From assembly GCA_002336725.1 (NCBI GenBank), contig DDEO01000212.1:4448-12089 (forward strand): a stretch of 7,642 bases of DNA, written 5' to 3'. Below are positions 1 to 7,613 of this stretch, one piece after another (position 1 is the stretch's first letter; the number at the start of each line of letters is the position of its first letter). The DNA is from Bacteroidetes bacterium UBA1952 (GTDB lineage: Bacteria; Bacteroidota; Bacteroidia; Chitinophagales; Chitinophagaceae). Both the position numbers and the translations under genes were made by a program. The notes under the pieces were generated by a model that was not told where the DNA came from, did no database searches, and saw nothing but the letters and a program-made list of their open reading frames with translations.

Positions 1-34
1 CTCAAGAGATGCGGAAGTTATTCCATCACTCTTG

Positions 35-1333
35 CTAAGATGCCAGCGGGAACGTAATCGTAAACTGCGAGCCTTTCCCCACCGTGCTTTCGATACGGAT
101 GCGTCCGCCGTGCGATTCTATCATGGCCTTGACATAGGAAAGGCCCAGCCCGAAGCCTTTTACATTATGCAGGTTGCCGGTGTGGGCACGATAGAATTTA
201 TCAAACACCCGCTTGGCGGTTTCTTTTGACATTCCCACGCCATTGTCGCTGATGCGGATAACCAGCATCTTGGCTGCCGATTTGGTATCTACCTCTATCG
301 CCACCGGCACTTCGGGCCGGGAATATTTGATGGCGTTGTCGATCAGGTTGAAGATGATGTTGGAGAAATGCACTTCGTCGGCCATGATGAGAAACCGTTG
401 GGCGCGCAGGTGCAGCGTCAGCGTGCCGTTGCGCTCGTTGATGCGCAGGGCCAGCATATCGGCCACTTTACGGATCACCTCGTGTGCATCCAGGGTAATC
501 AGGTCGAGCTGGATTTCGTTTTTCTCCAGCTTGGCCGCTTCCAGGATGGTTTCAATCTGCTTGTTCATCCGCTTGTTTTCTTCCAGGATCATCTGGCTGT
601 AATAGCGGATTTGTTCTTCGTTGCCAATGACTTTTTTATTGGTCAGTGCGGCGGCGGCGAGTGATATGGTGGCGAGCGGAGTTTTAAACTCGTGCGTCAT
701 GTTGTTCATGAAATCGCTTTTGATTTCAGAGAGTTTGCGCTGCTGAATGAGCGTGCGCAAGACCAGCGCAAAGGCCGCAAGCACCACCAGGATGAGCACC
801 ACGGCGGTGAAAATCATCAGCCCCATGCGTCCGCCGTAGGCGTTGGGGTGTTCTAAGTATAAAAACAAACGCTCCTCGGCCCCGTCGGGCACGGAAGGCA
901 GATACATATCTGGCAGCAGCGACACCACAATGCTTTTGGAGGCCATCGAAGAATCGAAGCCGGGCGAGGCCACAATCGGGAAGTTATAGACGTTGATAAC
1001 CGCAAACTCGAAGCCGTCGCGGATGCCGTTGTCCTGAAGGTTTTTGTAGATGATGCGCTGAATGGTTTCCGGGTCCAGCGCCTGCGCCGTAAAGGTTTTG
1101 GCCAGCATCTGCTGTTTATAGACCTCGCCGCCGAGTACATCCAAGTAGGCCTGCTCTTCGAGGAACCGATCCTGAATGCCGGTTTTGATATTGCGCAGCG
1201 CCGTTTCGAGCGAGCGGTTGTATTGCTCCTGCCGCACCTGCATGGCGCTCCGAATCCACTGCACCTGCGTGTAGAGGATGCCGAGCACAGAGAGGGAAAT
1301 CAGGATGACGATAGCCGGAACAACACGTTTCAT
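35..1333 (-). CDS. Sensor histidine kinase, two transmembrane segments
   Basis: Inner-membrane two-component sensor of 432 residues that should autophosphorylate on a histidine and pass phosphate to a response regulator. Seen in order: a first membrane segment at about residues 6-21, a periplasmic sensor region of about 150 residues with no domain I recognise, a second membrane segment at about 171-193, then the HisKA H-box MTHEFKTPL with phospho-acceptor His214. The ATPase domain follows, with the N-box (NLIDNAIKYS, N329 and N333), G1 (D363-x-G365-x-G367), an F-box (F377-DKF) and G2 (G393-F-G-L-G-L). All catalytic motifs are intact. The H-box region is of the type found in Bacteroidota kinases such as RprX. 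The ATG at 1333 is chosen because the reading frame upstream of it is antisense to the ABC gene and encodes nothing recognisable, while the first membrane helix starts right after it. No response regulator is visible; it may lie beyond the left edge. The gene is divergent from the ABC operon. Confidence 0.95.
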   Translation of the reverse strand: MKRVVPAIVILISLSVLGILYTQVQWIRSAMQVRQEQYNRSLETALRNIKTGIQDRFLEEQAYLDVLGGEVYKQQMLAKTFTAQALDPETIQRIIYKNLQDNGIRDGFEFAVINVYNFPIVASPGFDSSMASKSIVVSLLPDMYLPSVPDGAEERLFLYLEHPNAYGGRMGLMIFTAVVLILVVLAAFALVLRTLIQQRKLSEIKSDFMNNMTHEFKTPLATISLAAAALTNKKVIGNEEQIRYYSQMILEENKRMNKQIETILEAAKLEKNEIQLDLITLDAHEVIRKVADMLALRINERNGTLTLHLRAQRFLIMADEVHFSNIIFNLIDNAIKYSRPEVPVAIEVDTKSAAKMLVIRISDNGVGMSKETAKRVFDKFYRAHTGNLHNVKGFGLGLSYVKAMIESHGGRIRIESTVGKGSQFTITFPLAS

Positions 1334-1438
1334 AACCTCAAAGAAAAGACGGCTTGGGCGTATTTTCTTCAAAACACCTGCCGACGGCCCAACCTTCTGA
1401 AAAAAAAGTTGTTCCTTTACAGAGATTTTTATATTTCT

Positions 1439-2347
1439 GTGAAGCCGGTTCTCGAAGTACGCCACCTGACCAAAAAATACAAAACGCACACTGCCGTTGA
1501 CGACCTTTCCTTCCGCGTATTGCCGGGAGAGGTGTATGGATTTCTGGGCGAAAACGGCGCCGGGAAAAGCACCACGCTTCGCTGCATCCTGGGGTTGATA
1601 AAGCCCACTTCGGGCCAGATTTTTATCGATGGGATGCCTTTTCCGGCTTCGGGCAAAAAACTGCTGCGCAATATTGGCGCGGTGGTAGAGCGGCCCGATA
1701 TGTATGGCTATTTCTCCGGCCTGGAAAACGTGGCGCTTTTTGCCAGCTTGTGCGATAAAAATATTCCGGAAAAGCGCCTCGAAGAAGTGCTGACGCTGGT
1801 GGGCCTGCGCGACCGGCAACACGACCGTGTAAAAGAATACTCGCTGGGCATGAAGCAACGCCTCGGCATTGCCATTGCGCTGGTTCACGAGCCGGATTTG
1901 CTCATCCTCGACGAGCCGACCAACGGCCTCGACCCGCAGGGCATTGCCGACATTCGCGCCCTTATCCTGCACCTGAGCCGCGACCTGGGCAAGACGGTGA
2001 TCGTATCAAGCCATCTGCTGGCCGAGATAGAGCAGGTAGCTACGCGGCTGCTCATCCTCCACAAAGGCAAAAAAGTGCTGGAAGGCGCTTACGAGGATTT
2101 GATTCGCCCCTCCGAAACCCGTGTAGCCGTGGCGCTGGGCGCACCGCTTGCTGCCTCTGTTCTGGAAGCCGGCCCGTGGAGCGCCTGCCTCGACAAGGCT
2201 ACCACGACGGAAGAACTGGTTTTCCGGATGCCCCCCGAACAGATTCCGGCGCTCGTGGCTTTCCTGAGTGCGCAGGGTGCCGCCATTCAGGCCGTCGATT
2301 CGCGCCATTCTCTTGAAGACCTTTTCCTGACCCTCACTGCTTCCTGA
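1439..2347 (+). CDS. ABC transporter ATP-binding protein (DrrA/BcrA-like)
   Basis: Cytoplasmic ATPase subunit of 302 residues that would power the ABC-2-type permease encoded next to it. Seen: Walker A GENGAGKST (37-45), signature YSLGMKQ (134-140), Walker B LLILDEP (154-160) and the H-loop His192. The usual Q-loop glutamine is replaced by Glu84 (VVERP). A glutamate there and a degenerate SLGMKQ signature are common in the BcrA/DrrA and lantibiotic-immunity-type families, so I read this as a family trait and not as damage. About 80 residues after the H-loop form the accessory C-terminal region usual in this group. The start is taken as GTG at 1439, giving VKPVLEVRHLTKKY, the normal N-terminus of such proteins. 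The frame is open further upstream but reads non-homologous sequence antisense to the kinase, and the next internal ATG lies after Walker A. The substrate cannot be told; antibiotic, lipid or peptide export are all possible. Confidence 0.95.
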   Translation: MKPVLEVRHLTKKYKTHTAVDDLSFRVLPGEVYGFLGENGAGKSTTLRCILGLIKPTSGQIFIDGMPFPASGKKLLRNIGAVVERPDMYGYFSGLENVALFASLCDKNIPEKRLEEVLTLVGLRDRQHDRVKEYSLGMKQRLGIAIALVHEPDLLILDEPTNGLDPQGIADIRALILHLSRDLGKTVIVSSHLLAEIEQVATRLLILHKGKKVLEGAYEDLIRPSETRVAVALGAPLAASVLEAGPWSACLDKATTTEELVFRMPPEQIPALVAFLSAQGAAIQAVDSRHSLEDLFLTLTAS

Positions 2348-3183
2348 TGACCCTGCTGCGCATCGAGCTTAAAAAAATTTTTCGCCGCCCCCGCACCTAT
2401 ATTGCTTTTGCCATTGTTGCCGCGCTGGCCGGCATCATCCAGCTGGCGCTGCTGGTGGACGGGCAGTCGTTTGTGGCCTTTGCCATGCAGGGGCTGGAAG
2501 AGCAGTTTGCCTTTTCCGGAAAAATCCTCAACGGTTATCTCGTTACCTATATCATCCTGCAAACCCTGCTGGTGAATGTGCCGCAGTTGGTAGCTATTGT
2601 GGCCGCCGACGAGGTGTCGGGCGAGGCCGCTTCCGGAACGCTGCGGCTGCTGCTCACCAAGCCCATCTCGCGCACCCGTCTCATCGTTACCAAATATCTG
2701 GCCTCGGTTATCTACACCTTGCTGCTGCTGGTGTGGCTGGCGGTCATTGGGCTGGGCCTTTCGCTGCTGCTTTTCGGCACGGGCGATATGATCAATATGC
2801 GCAGCGAGGAAGTGGTTTTCCTGCTCCAGAACGACCTGCTCTGGCGCTATGCGGCCGCTTTTGGCTTTGCCGCTTTGTCTATGGCCTGCATTGCGGCCCT
2901 CTCCATGCTGCTGAGCATCTTTGCCGAAAACAGCATCGGGCCGATTATTGCCACGATGGGCATTGTGCTTTTCCTGACCGTTATCAGCACGCTGGGGCTG
3001 CCGTTTTTTGAGACGCTCAAACCCTGGCTTTTTACCACCCATACCATCGCCTGGAAAGGTTTTTTTAGCGATCCGGTGCCCTATAATGCCATCTTTCAAT
3101 CGGGTGGGGTATTGCTGGTATATACCGTGCTGTTTCTGGCCGCCACCGTTTATTTCTTTCGGAGAAAAGACATTCAATCGTGA
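2347..3183 (+). CDS. ABC-2-type transporter permease
   Basis: Integral inner-membrane subunit of 278 residues, the partner of the ATPase upstream. Six hydrophobic segments can be read at about residues 17-37, 64-86, 118-143, 168-191, 196-219 and 253-271, preceded by a short basic cytoplasmic N-terminus (ELKKIFRRPRTY). Between helices 2 and 3 lies the stretch with DEVSGEAASGTLRLLL and KPISRTRLI (about 88-113), the cytoplasmic coupling region typical of NatB/ABC-2 permeases. The ATG overlaps the ATPase stop codon by one base (TGATG), which implies translational coupling. Its own TGA overlaps the next start (GTGA). There is a perfect 12-bp palindrome TTTTCCGGAAAA inside the coding sequence at 2512-2523, matching the intergenic repeat described elsewhere. 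The substrate is unknown. Confidence 0.93.
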   Translation: MTLLRIELKKIFRRPRTYIAFAIVAALAGIIQLALLVDGQSFVAFAMQGLEEQFAFSGKILNGYLVTYIILQTLLVNVPQLVAIVAADEVSGEAASGTLRLLLTKPISRTRLIVTKYLASVIYTLLLLVWLAVIGLGLSLLLFGTGDMINMRSEEVVFLLQNDLLWRYAAAFGFAALSMACIAALSMLLSIFAENSIGPIIATMGIVLFLTVISTLGLPFFETLKPWLFTTHTIAWKGFFSDPVPYNAIFQSGGVLLVYTVLFLAATVYFFRRKDIQS

Positions 3184-3899
3184 AAAAAAGCCTCCTTACC
3201 CTGTGTTGTTCGCTGGCCCTGCTGCCGGTGAGTTGGGCCGGTTCGCTTGCGCCCGCCGACCTCTATCAAACCCTGCGCAACCGCGTTTTTACCGTAAAAG
3301 ATTACAAGGCCGACGTGGTGATGAACATCCGCGTGAGCTTTATGAAAATTCCGCAACTGCGCGGCAAACTCTACTTTAAAAGCCCCGACAAGCTGAAGCT
3401 GGTGCGCGAGGGCGGCCTCAGCATTCTGCCCCACCGCACGGCCAACATGAGCCTGGCCGGATTGCTGCCCGTTGGGCACGTAACGGTGATAGATGCCGGC
3501 AATGAAGAAATTGATGGGAAAAGTCTGCGGGTACTGAAGGTGGTTCCGGAATCCGACGCGGGCGATATTGTGCTTACCAAGCTGTGGGTGGATGAAGACC
3601 GGATGTTGATTCTGCGCTCTGAAACCACCACGCGCGACAACGGTACTTTTTTGATGAACCTGCGCTTCGGCAACTTTATCGCCTATGCCTTGCCCGATGA
3701 AATCCAGTTGCAGATGGACGTGAAGGATTACAAGATGCCCAAGGGGGTAACGATGGACTATGAAGGCAATGCAATTCCGGAAAAAGTAACAACGGAAAGC
3801 AAGGGAAGGCGCAAGAAAGGAACCATCAACATCCACTACAACAGCTACGAGATCAATACCGGAATAGACGACGCTTTTTTTAAGGAGAAAAAGAAATAG
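3180..3899 (+). CDS. LolA-like outer-membrane lipoprotein-sorting protein
   Basis: Predicted secreted protein of 239 residues. A signal peptide is clear: MKK, a hydrophobic core and a likely cleavage after Ala20 (SWA|GS). It has cysteines at 9-10 but no lipobox, so it should be soluble in the periplasm. The mature part (about 219 residues) has the beta-rich pattern of the LolA/LolB superfamily: an early helix (ADLYQTLRNRV), then YKADVVMNI, GKLYFKSPDKLKLV, alternating strands such as LTKLWVDEDRMLILRSET, and a Lys-rich C-terminus. LolA proteins carry lipoproteins or other acylated cargo in a hydrophobic half-barrel; whether this one does so is inference from fold likeness, not from conserved active residues. 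It starts at GTG 3180, overlapping the permease stop by four bases, with a GGAG too far upstream to be a standard ribosome site. Location in an ABC exporter operon suggests it accepts what the transporter exports or supports its function. Confidence 0.75.
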   Translation: MKKSLLTLCCSLALLPVSWAGSLAPADLYQTLRNRVFTVKDYKADVVMNIRVSFMKIPQLRGKLYFKSPDKLKLVREGGLSILPHRTANMSLAGLLPVGHVTVIDAGNEEIDGKSLRVLKVVPESDAGDIVLTKLWVDEDRMLILRSETTTRDNGTFLMNLRFGNFIAYALPDEIQLQMDVKDYKMPKGVTMDYEGNAIPEKVTTESKGRRKKGTINIHYNSYEINTGIDDAFFKEKKK

Positions 3900-3909
3900 A
3901 GCGGAAGGA

Positions 3910-4009
3910 TTTTCCGGAAATCAGCGTCGTTTTTCCGGAAAACAGAAGGGGGCAGAGATGGGGGATTTCCGGAAAATACGGTGTCGCAGTATTCCCTTTT
4001 TCCGGAAAT
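3910..4009. repeat. Four copies of palindrome TTTCCGGAAA
   Basis: Four perfect copies of the 10-bp palindrome lie at 3911-3920, 3932-3941, 3966-3975 and 3999-4008. Centre-to-centre distances are 21, 34 and 33 bp. The flanks extend several copies: the second is TTTTCCGGAAAA (3931-3942), the third ATTTCCGGAAAA (3965-3976) and the fourth TTTTCCGGAAAT (3998-4009). The third and fourth are exact reverse complements over 12 bases. The first and second can pair over 11 bases (3910-3920 with 3932-3942). The array sits between the LolA-like gene and the lipoprotein gene, just after one stop codon and before the next promoter. It could be a set of operator sites or a small repeat family; no function is known to me. 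Confidence 0.85.
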
Positions 4010-4026
4010 TAACGCCCGGAATTTCC

Positions 4027-4052
4027 TTTTTGCCGTTTCGCAATTATCTTCG
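4027..4052 (+). promoter_or_regulatory. Candidate promoter of the lipoprotein gene
   Basis: TATCTTCG at 4045-4052 fits the Bacteroidota -7 element TAnnTTTG with one change (TTCG for TTTG). TTTTTG at 4027-4032 would be the upstream TTG element, 12 nt away, which is shorter than the 17-23 nt usual in the phylum. Transcription would start near 4059, giving a leader of about 44 nt. The start point would fall inside the mirror-type palindrome GGAAAA-A-TTTTCC (4052-4064), a possible operator. Inferred from pattern only. Confidence 0.4.
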
Positions 4053-4102
4053 GAAAAATTTTCCACACGCACCGTTTCGCTTCTCTATTCTTTCCAACAC
4101 CC

Positions 4103-4588
4103 ATGAGGTCTATCGTTCTGCTCTCTTTCCTGGCGCTCGCAGTTACTGCTTGTAAAAAAGAAACTTCCCTGCCCGACAAGGCAGCGCAGTTGCGCGGAAA
4201 ATGGAAAATCTCTTCTAGCAAAAGAACCTCTTTCTACTTCTATACGCAGCGCGATACGACGGTGGACTGGTTTCCCAAACTGCCCGTTTGCTACAAGGAC
4301 GACATCCTGACCCTGCGCGAAGGCTTCACCGGCGAAGTGTTTTACGGAGCCGTTTCCTGCACGCCCGCCGAGCAGAACATCGATGAAATCACCTGGCAGG
4401 TTATTCAGCGCGACACGGTGCTGGAAGTCAATAATGCCAAACGATTTTTCTTCGGCACCGATCCGATGCGCGGCGTGCTGGTAGGCGATGTATCCAATAC
4501 CTTCACGATTCGCTACAAAAACAACGAAGTGGACAGCTTCAACCGTCCGGAACTGGTAACTTACGAAAACACATACACGCGTCAGTAG
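4103..4588 (+). CDS. Lipocalin-like lipoprotein
   Basis: Short envelope lipoprotein of 161 residues. The N-terminus MRSIVLLSFLALAVTAC is a type II signal peptide with lipobox VTA-C and lipidated Cys17. The following residues are KKET, a charged start that might favour outer-membrane placement or surface exposure in Bacteroidota, though it is not a strong export signal. The mature domain opens with LRGKWKISSS (about 30-39), the usual opening of Bacteroidota lipocalin-like lipoproteins, continues with CYKDDILTL (Cys63 onwards) and has a second cysteine at 86 (GAVSC). C63 and C86 could form a disulfide, as in related small lipoproteins of this fold. The protein is beta-rich throughout. No catalytic residues are visible and the ligand is unknown. 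The gene stands alone, with its own candidate promoter and an intrinsic terminator 27 bp after the stop codon. Confidence 0.8.
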   Translation: MRSIVLLSFLALAVTACKKETSLPDKAAQLRGKWKISSSKRTSFYFYTQRDTTVDWFPKLPVCYKDDILTLREGFTGEVFYGAVSCTPAEQNIDEITWQVIQRDTVLEVNNAKRFFFGTDPMRGVLVGDVSNTFTIRYKNNEVDSFNRPELVTYENTYTRQ

Positions 4589-4615
4589 GCGCGTCAAAAT
4601 CTCTGTAACCTTGTG

Positions 4616-4653
4616 CCGCCTGCGCTGTTTAGAGAGTTGCAGGCGGTTTTTTT
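4616..4653 (+). terminator. Intrinsic terminator after the lipoprotein gene
   Basis: Perfect 8-bp stem CCGCCTGC (4616-4623) with GCAGGCGG (4639-4646), a 15-nt loop, then seven T (4647-4653). It ends the lipoprotein transcript and separates it from thrS. Confidence 0.85.
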
Positions 4654-4688
4654 GTGGATCTCATCTGATCCTTTTTCTCAAAAAAAAC

Positions 4689-4721
4689 GTTGATCACCGG
4701 CCCAAAGCCGTCTTAGCTTTG
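4689..4721 (+). promoter_or_regulatory. Promoter of thrS, Bacteroidota type
   Basis: TAGCTTTG at 4714-4721 is a perfect match to the -7 consensus TAnnTTTG. GTTG at 4689-4692 supplies the -33 TTG with a 21-nt gap, within the usual range. A start near 4728 gives a leader of about 13 nt, so no room for a T-box or long leader control of thrS on this transcript. Confidence 0.7.
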
Positions 4722-4740
4722 CGCCACTTTTTTATTAGTT

Positions 4741-6699
<1,959 letters not shown>

Positions 6700-6710
6700 A
6701 TAAAAACGAG

Positions 6711-6735
6711 GCTTGCTTTTTGTAAGCTAATTTTG
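6711..6735 (+). promoter_or_regulatory. Candidate infC promoter with overlapping dyad
   Basis: TAATTTTG at 6728-6735 matches the -7 consensus TAnnTTTG perfectly. The nearest upstream TTG (6713-6715) is 12 nt away, shorter than usual. A start near 6742 would give a leader of about 16 nt before the infC ATG. GCTTGC (6711-6716) and GTAAGC (6722-6727) form a 6-bp dyad with one G-T pair around a T5 loop, right in the spacer. The dyad could be an operator or a weak terminator for thrS, since T-rich sequence follows. infC may therefore have its own promoter as well as read-through from thrS. Confidence 0.45.
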
Positions 6736-6757
6736 CACAGATTTTTTAAAACCATTA

Positions 6758-7315
6758 ATGCAGAGACGCAGAGGAAAACCCCAACCCCGCCGCCTACAAC
6801 GCGTACGCGAACACCGCCTCAACGAAGAAATTGACGCACCGGAAGTGCGCGTAGTAGGCGAAGACATCGAAGCCGGACTTTACCCCATTCGCAAGGCCCT
6901 CGAAATGGCCCGCGAGAAGGAAGTGGATCTGGTAGAAATCTCGCCCAACGCCGTGCCGCCGGTGTGCCGGATTATCGACTACAACAAGTTCCTGTACGAG
7001 AAGAAGAAGAAAGACAAGGAGCAGAAGGCCAAAAGCAAGCAGAGCGAGCTGAAGGAAATTCGCTTTACGCCCAACACCGACGACCACGACTTTGACTTCA
7101 AGAGCAAGCACGCCGAGAAGTTCCTTATGGAAGGCGACAAGGTGAAGTGCTATGTGCAGTTCCGGGGCCGCTCCATTATGTTCCAGGACCGTGGCGAGTT
7201 GCTGCTGCTCAAGTTTGCCGAGCGCCTCTCCGAGGTTTCCACGCTGGAAAGTATGCCCAAGATGGAAGGCCGCCGCATGATTGCGATTTTCGTTCCAAAG
7301 AAAAAGAAAGTGTAA
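6758..7315 (+). CDS. infC: Translation initiation factor IF-3
   Basis: IF-3 of 185 residues, which binds the 30S ribosomal subunit, prevents early joining of the 50S and checks the start codon and initiator tRNA. The N-domain begins around RLNEEIDAPEVRVVGEDIEAG (about 20-40) and contains the family signature ending PPVCRIIDYNKFLYE (about 67-81). A lysine-rich helical linker (about 82-97) follows, and the C-domain runs from about 98 (LKEIRFTPN) to 180, with KVKCYVQFRGR (128-138) and a basic tail KKKKV. A basic extension of about 18 residues (MQRRRGKPQPRRLQRVRE) precedes the conserved N-domain. The start is ATG, unlike the AUU of Escherichia coli that allows self-regulation there; an ATT occurs four bases earlier but out of frame. 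It follows thrS by 58 bp and is closed by a strong terminator. The genes usually following infC, rpmI and rplT, are not seen inside the window. Confidence 0.98.
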   Translation: MQRRRGKPQPRRLQRVREHRLNEEIDAPEVRVVGEDIEAGLYPIRKALEMAREKEVDLVEISPNAVPPVCRIIDYNKFLYEKKKKDKEQKAKSKQSELKEIRFTPNTDDHDFDFKSKHAEKFLMEGDKVKCYVQFRGRSIMFQDRGELLLLKFAERLSEVSTLESMPKMEGRRMIAIFVPKKKKV

Positions 7316-7338
7316 GACAGTTCTTTTTCCGGTTTTAT

Positions 7339-7376
7339 AAAAAGCCCCGCTTCTGTAGAGAAGCGGGGCTTTTTTT
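7339..7376 (+). terminator. Strong intrinsic terminator after infC
   Basis: Perfect 11-bp stem AGCCCCGCTTC (7343-7353) with GAAGCGGGGCT (7360-7370), a 6-nt loop TGTAGA, and seven T in a row (7370-7376), the first of which closes the stem. A preceding A-run (7339-7342) pairs with the T-run, so it could also work on the opposite strand. It isolates infC from whatever lies downstream. Confidence 0.95.
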
Positions 7377-7393
7377 ATGACTGAAACCGCTTA

Positions 7394-7409
7394 AAATTTC
7401 CGGAAATTT
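7394..7409. repeat. 16-bp palindrome containing TTTCCGGAAA
   Basis: AAATTTCCGGAAATTT is a perfect 16-bp palindrome, the longest version of the TTTCCGGAAA repeat here. It lies 18 bp after the infC terminator and marks the left side of the REP-like element. Confidence 0.85.
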
Positions 7410-7420
7410 CTGTTCCCCGA

Positions 7421-7466
7421 AACCCCGAAGGGGTTCAATTTGAATAGCCCCGGGTGAAGCCCGGGG
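7421..7466. repeat. REP-like double hairpin
   Basis: Two GC-rich hairpins stand side by side. The first is AACCCC (7421-7426) with GGGGTT (7430-7435) around GAA. The second is CCCCGGG (7448-7454) with CCCGGGG (7460-7466) around TGAAG. Between them TTCAATTTGAA (7434-7444) is itself a small palindrome. From memory, closely similar sequences, whose minus-strand translation reads PGLFKLNPFG, recur in many Bacteroidota genomes. The layout resembles REP elements moved by RAYT-type transposases, but no transposase gene is in the window, so mobility is inference. Confidence 0.75.
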
Positions 7467-7515
7467 AAAAGGGATGCCGCCATTTCGGTTGGTTTTGCGG
7501 TATAAATCGTTCCCG

Positions 7516-7527
7516 ATTTCCGGAAAA
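7516..7527. repeat. TTTCCGGAAA palindrome, right-hand copy
   Basis: ATTTCCGGAAAA, centred 120 bp from the left-hand copy. Its bases 7516-7526 can pair with 7397-7407 over 11 bp, which would enclose the double hairpin. It may be the right border of the repeat element. Confidence 0.8.
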
Positions 7528-7588
7528 TTCCCCTCAAAAAAAAGCCGAAGAAAAATTGCCTAAAAAATTCTGCCAACAATACTAAAAG

Positions 7589-7613
7589 TTTTGAGAAATC
7601 CGCCTTACCTTCG
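7589..7613 (+). promoter_or_regulatory. Promoter-like sequence pointing out of the window
   Basis: TTTTG (7589-7593) and TACCTTCG (7606-7613), 12 nt apart, resemble the candidate promoter of the lipoprotein gene. Transcription would begin near 7620 and serve a gene mainly beyond the right edge. What it drives cannot be seen. Confidence 0.4.

Noticed and set aside
1..34. Start of a response regulator after the kinase
   Set aside because: The only ATG on the minus strand here reads two codons before a stop; nothing supports a gene start in these 34 bases.
1339..1374. Minus-strand promoter-like TTTTG and TTTCTTTG before the kinase
   Set aside because: The -7 match lacks the conserved A, and the start would fall on the ATG; a leaderless message is possible but the pattern is too weak to call.
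1409..1437. Promoter-like TTG, 18 nt, TATATTTC before the ABC ATPase
   Set aside because: It would start transcription at about 1444, after the only credible start codon (GTG 1439), so it cannot drive the full gene.
1334..1972. N-terminal extension of the kinase reading frame (213 further codons)
   Set aside because: It is antisense to the ABC ATPase gene, has no recognisable domain, and the true protein starts with a membrane helix at 1333.
2287..3177. Minus-strand open frame of 296 codons
   Set aside because: Lies wholly opposite the permease gene and is rich in Gln, His, Arg and Gly with no fold-like pattern; a shadow of GC-rich codons.
3174..3836. Minus-strand open frame of 220 codons
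   Set aside because: Antisense to the LolA-like gene, which has a signal peptide and an operon position supporting it.
3910..4009. CRISPR-like array
   Set aside because: The repeats are only 10-12 bp and palindromic, with spacers of unequal length and no cas genes nearby.
4606..4613. TAACCTTG as a promoter of a small RNA
   Set aside because: Transcription would begin inside the terminator hairpin, leaving no transcript of meaningful length.
7391..7579. Minus-strand open frame of 62 codons containing PGLFKLNPFG
   Set aside because: It is the chance translation of the double-hairpin repeat; similar spurious proteins recur wherever the repeat occurs.
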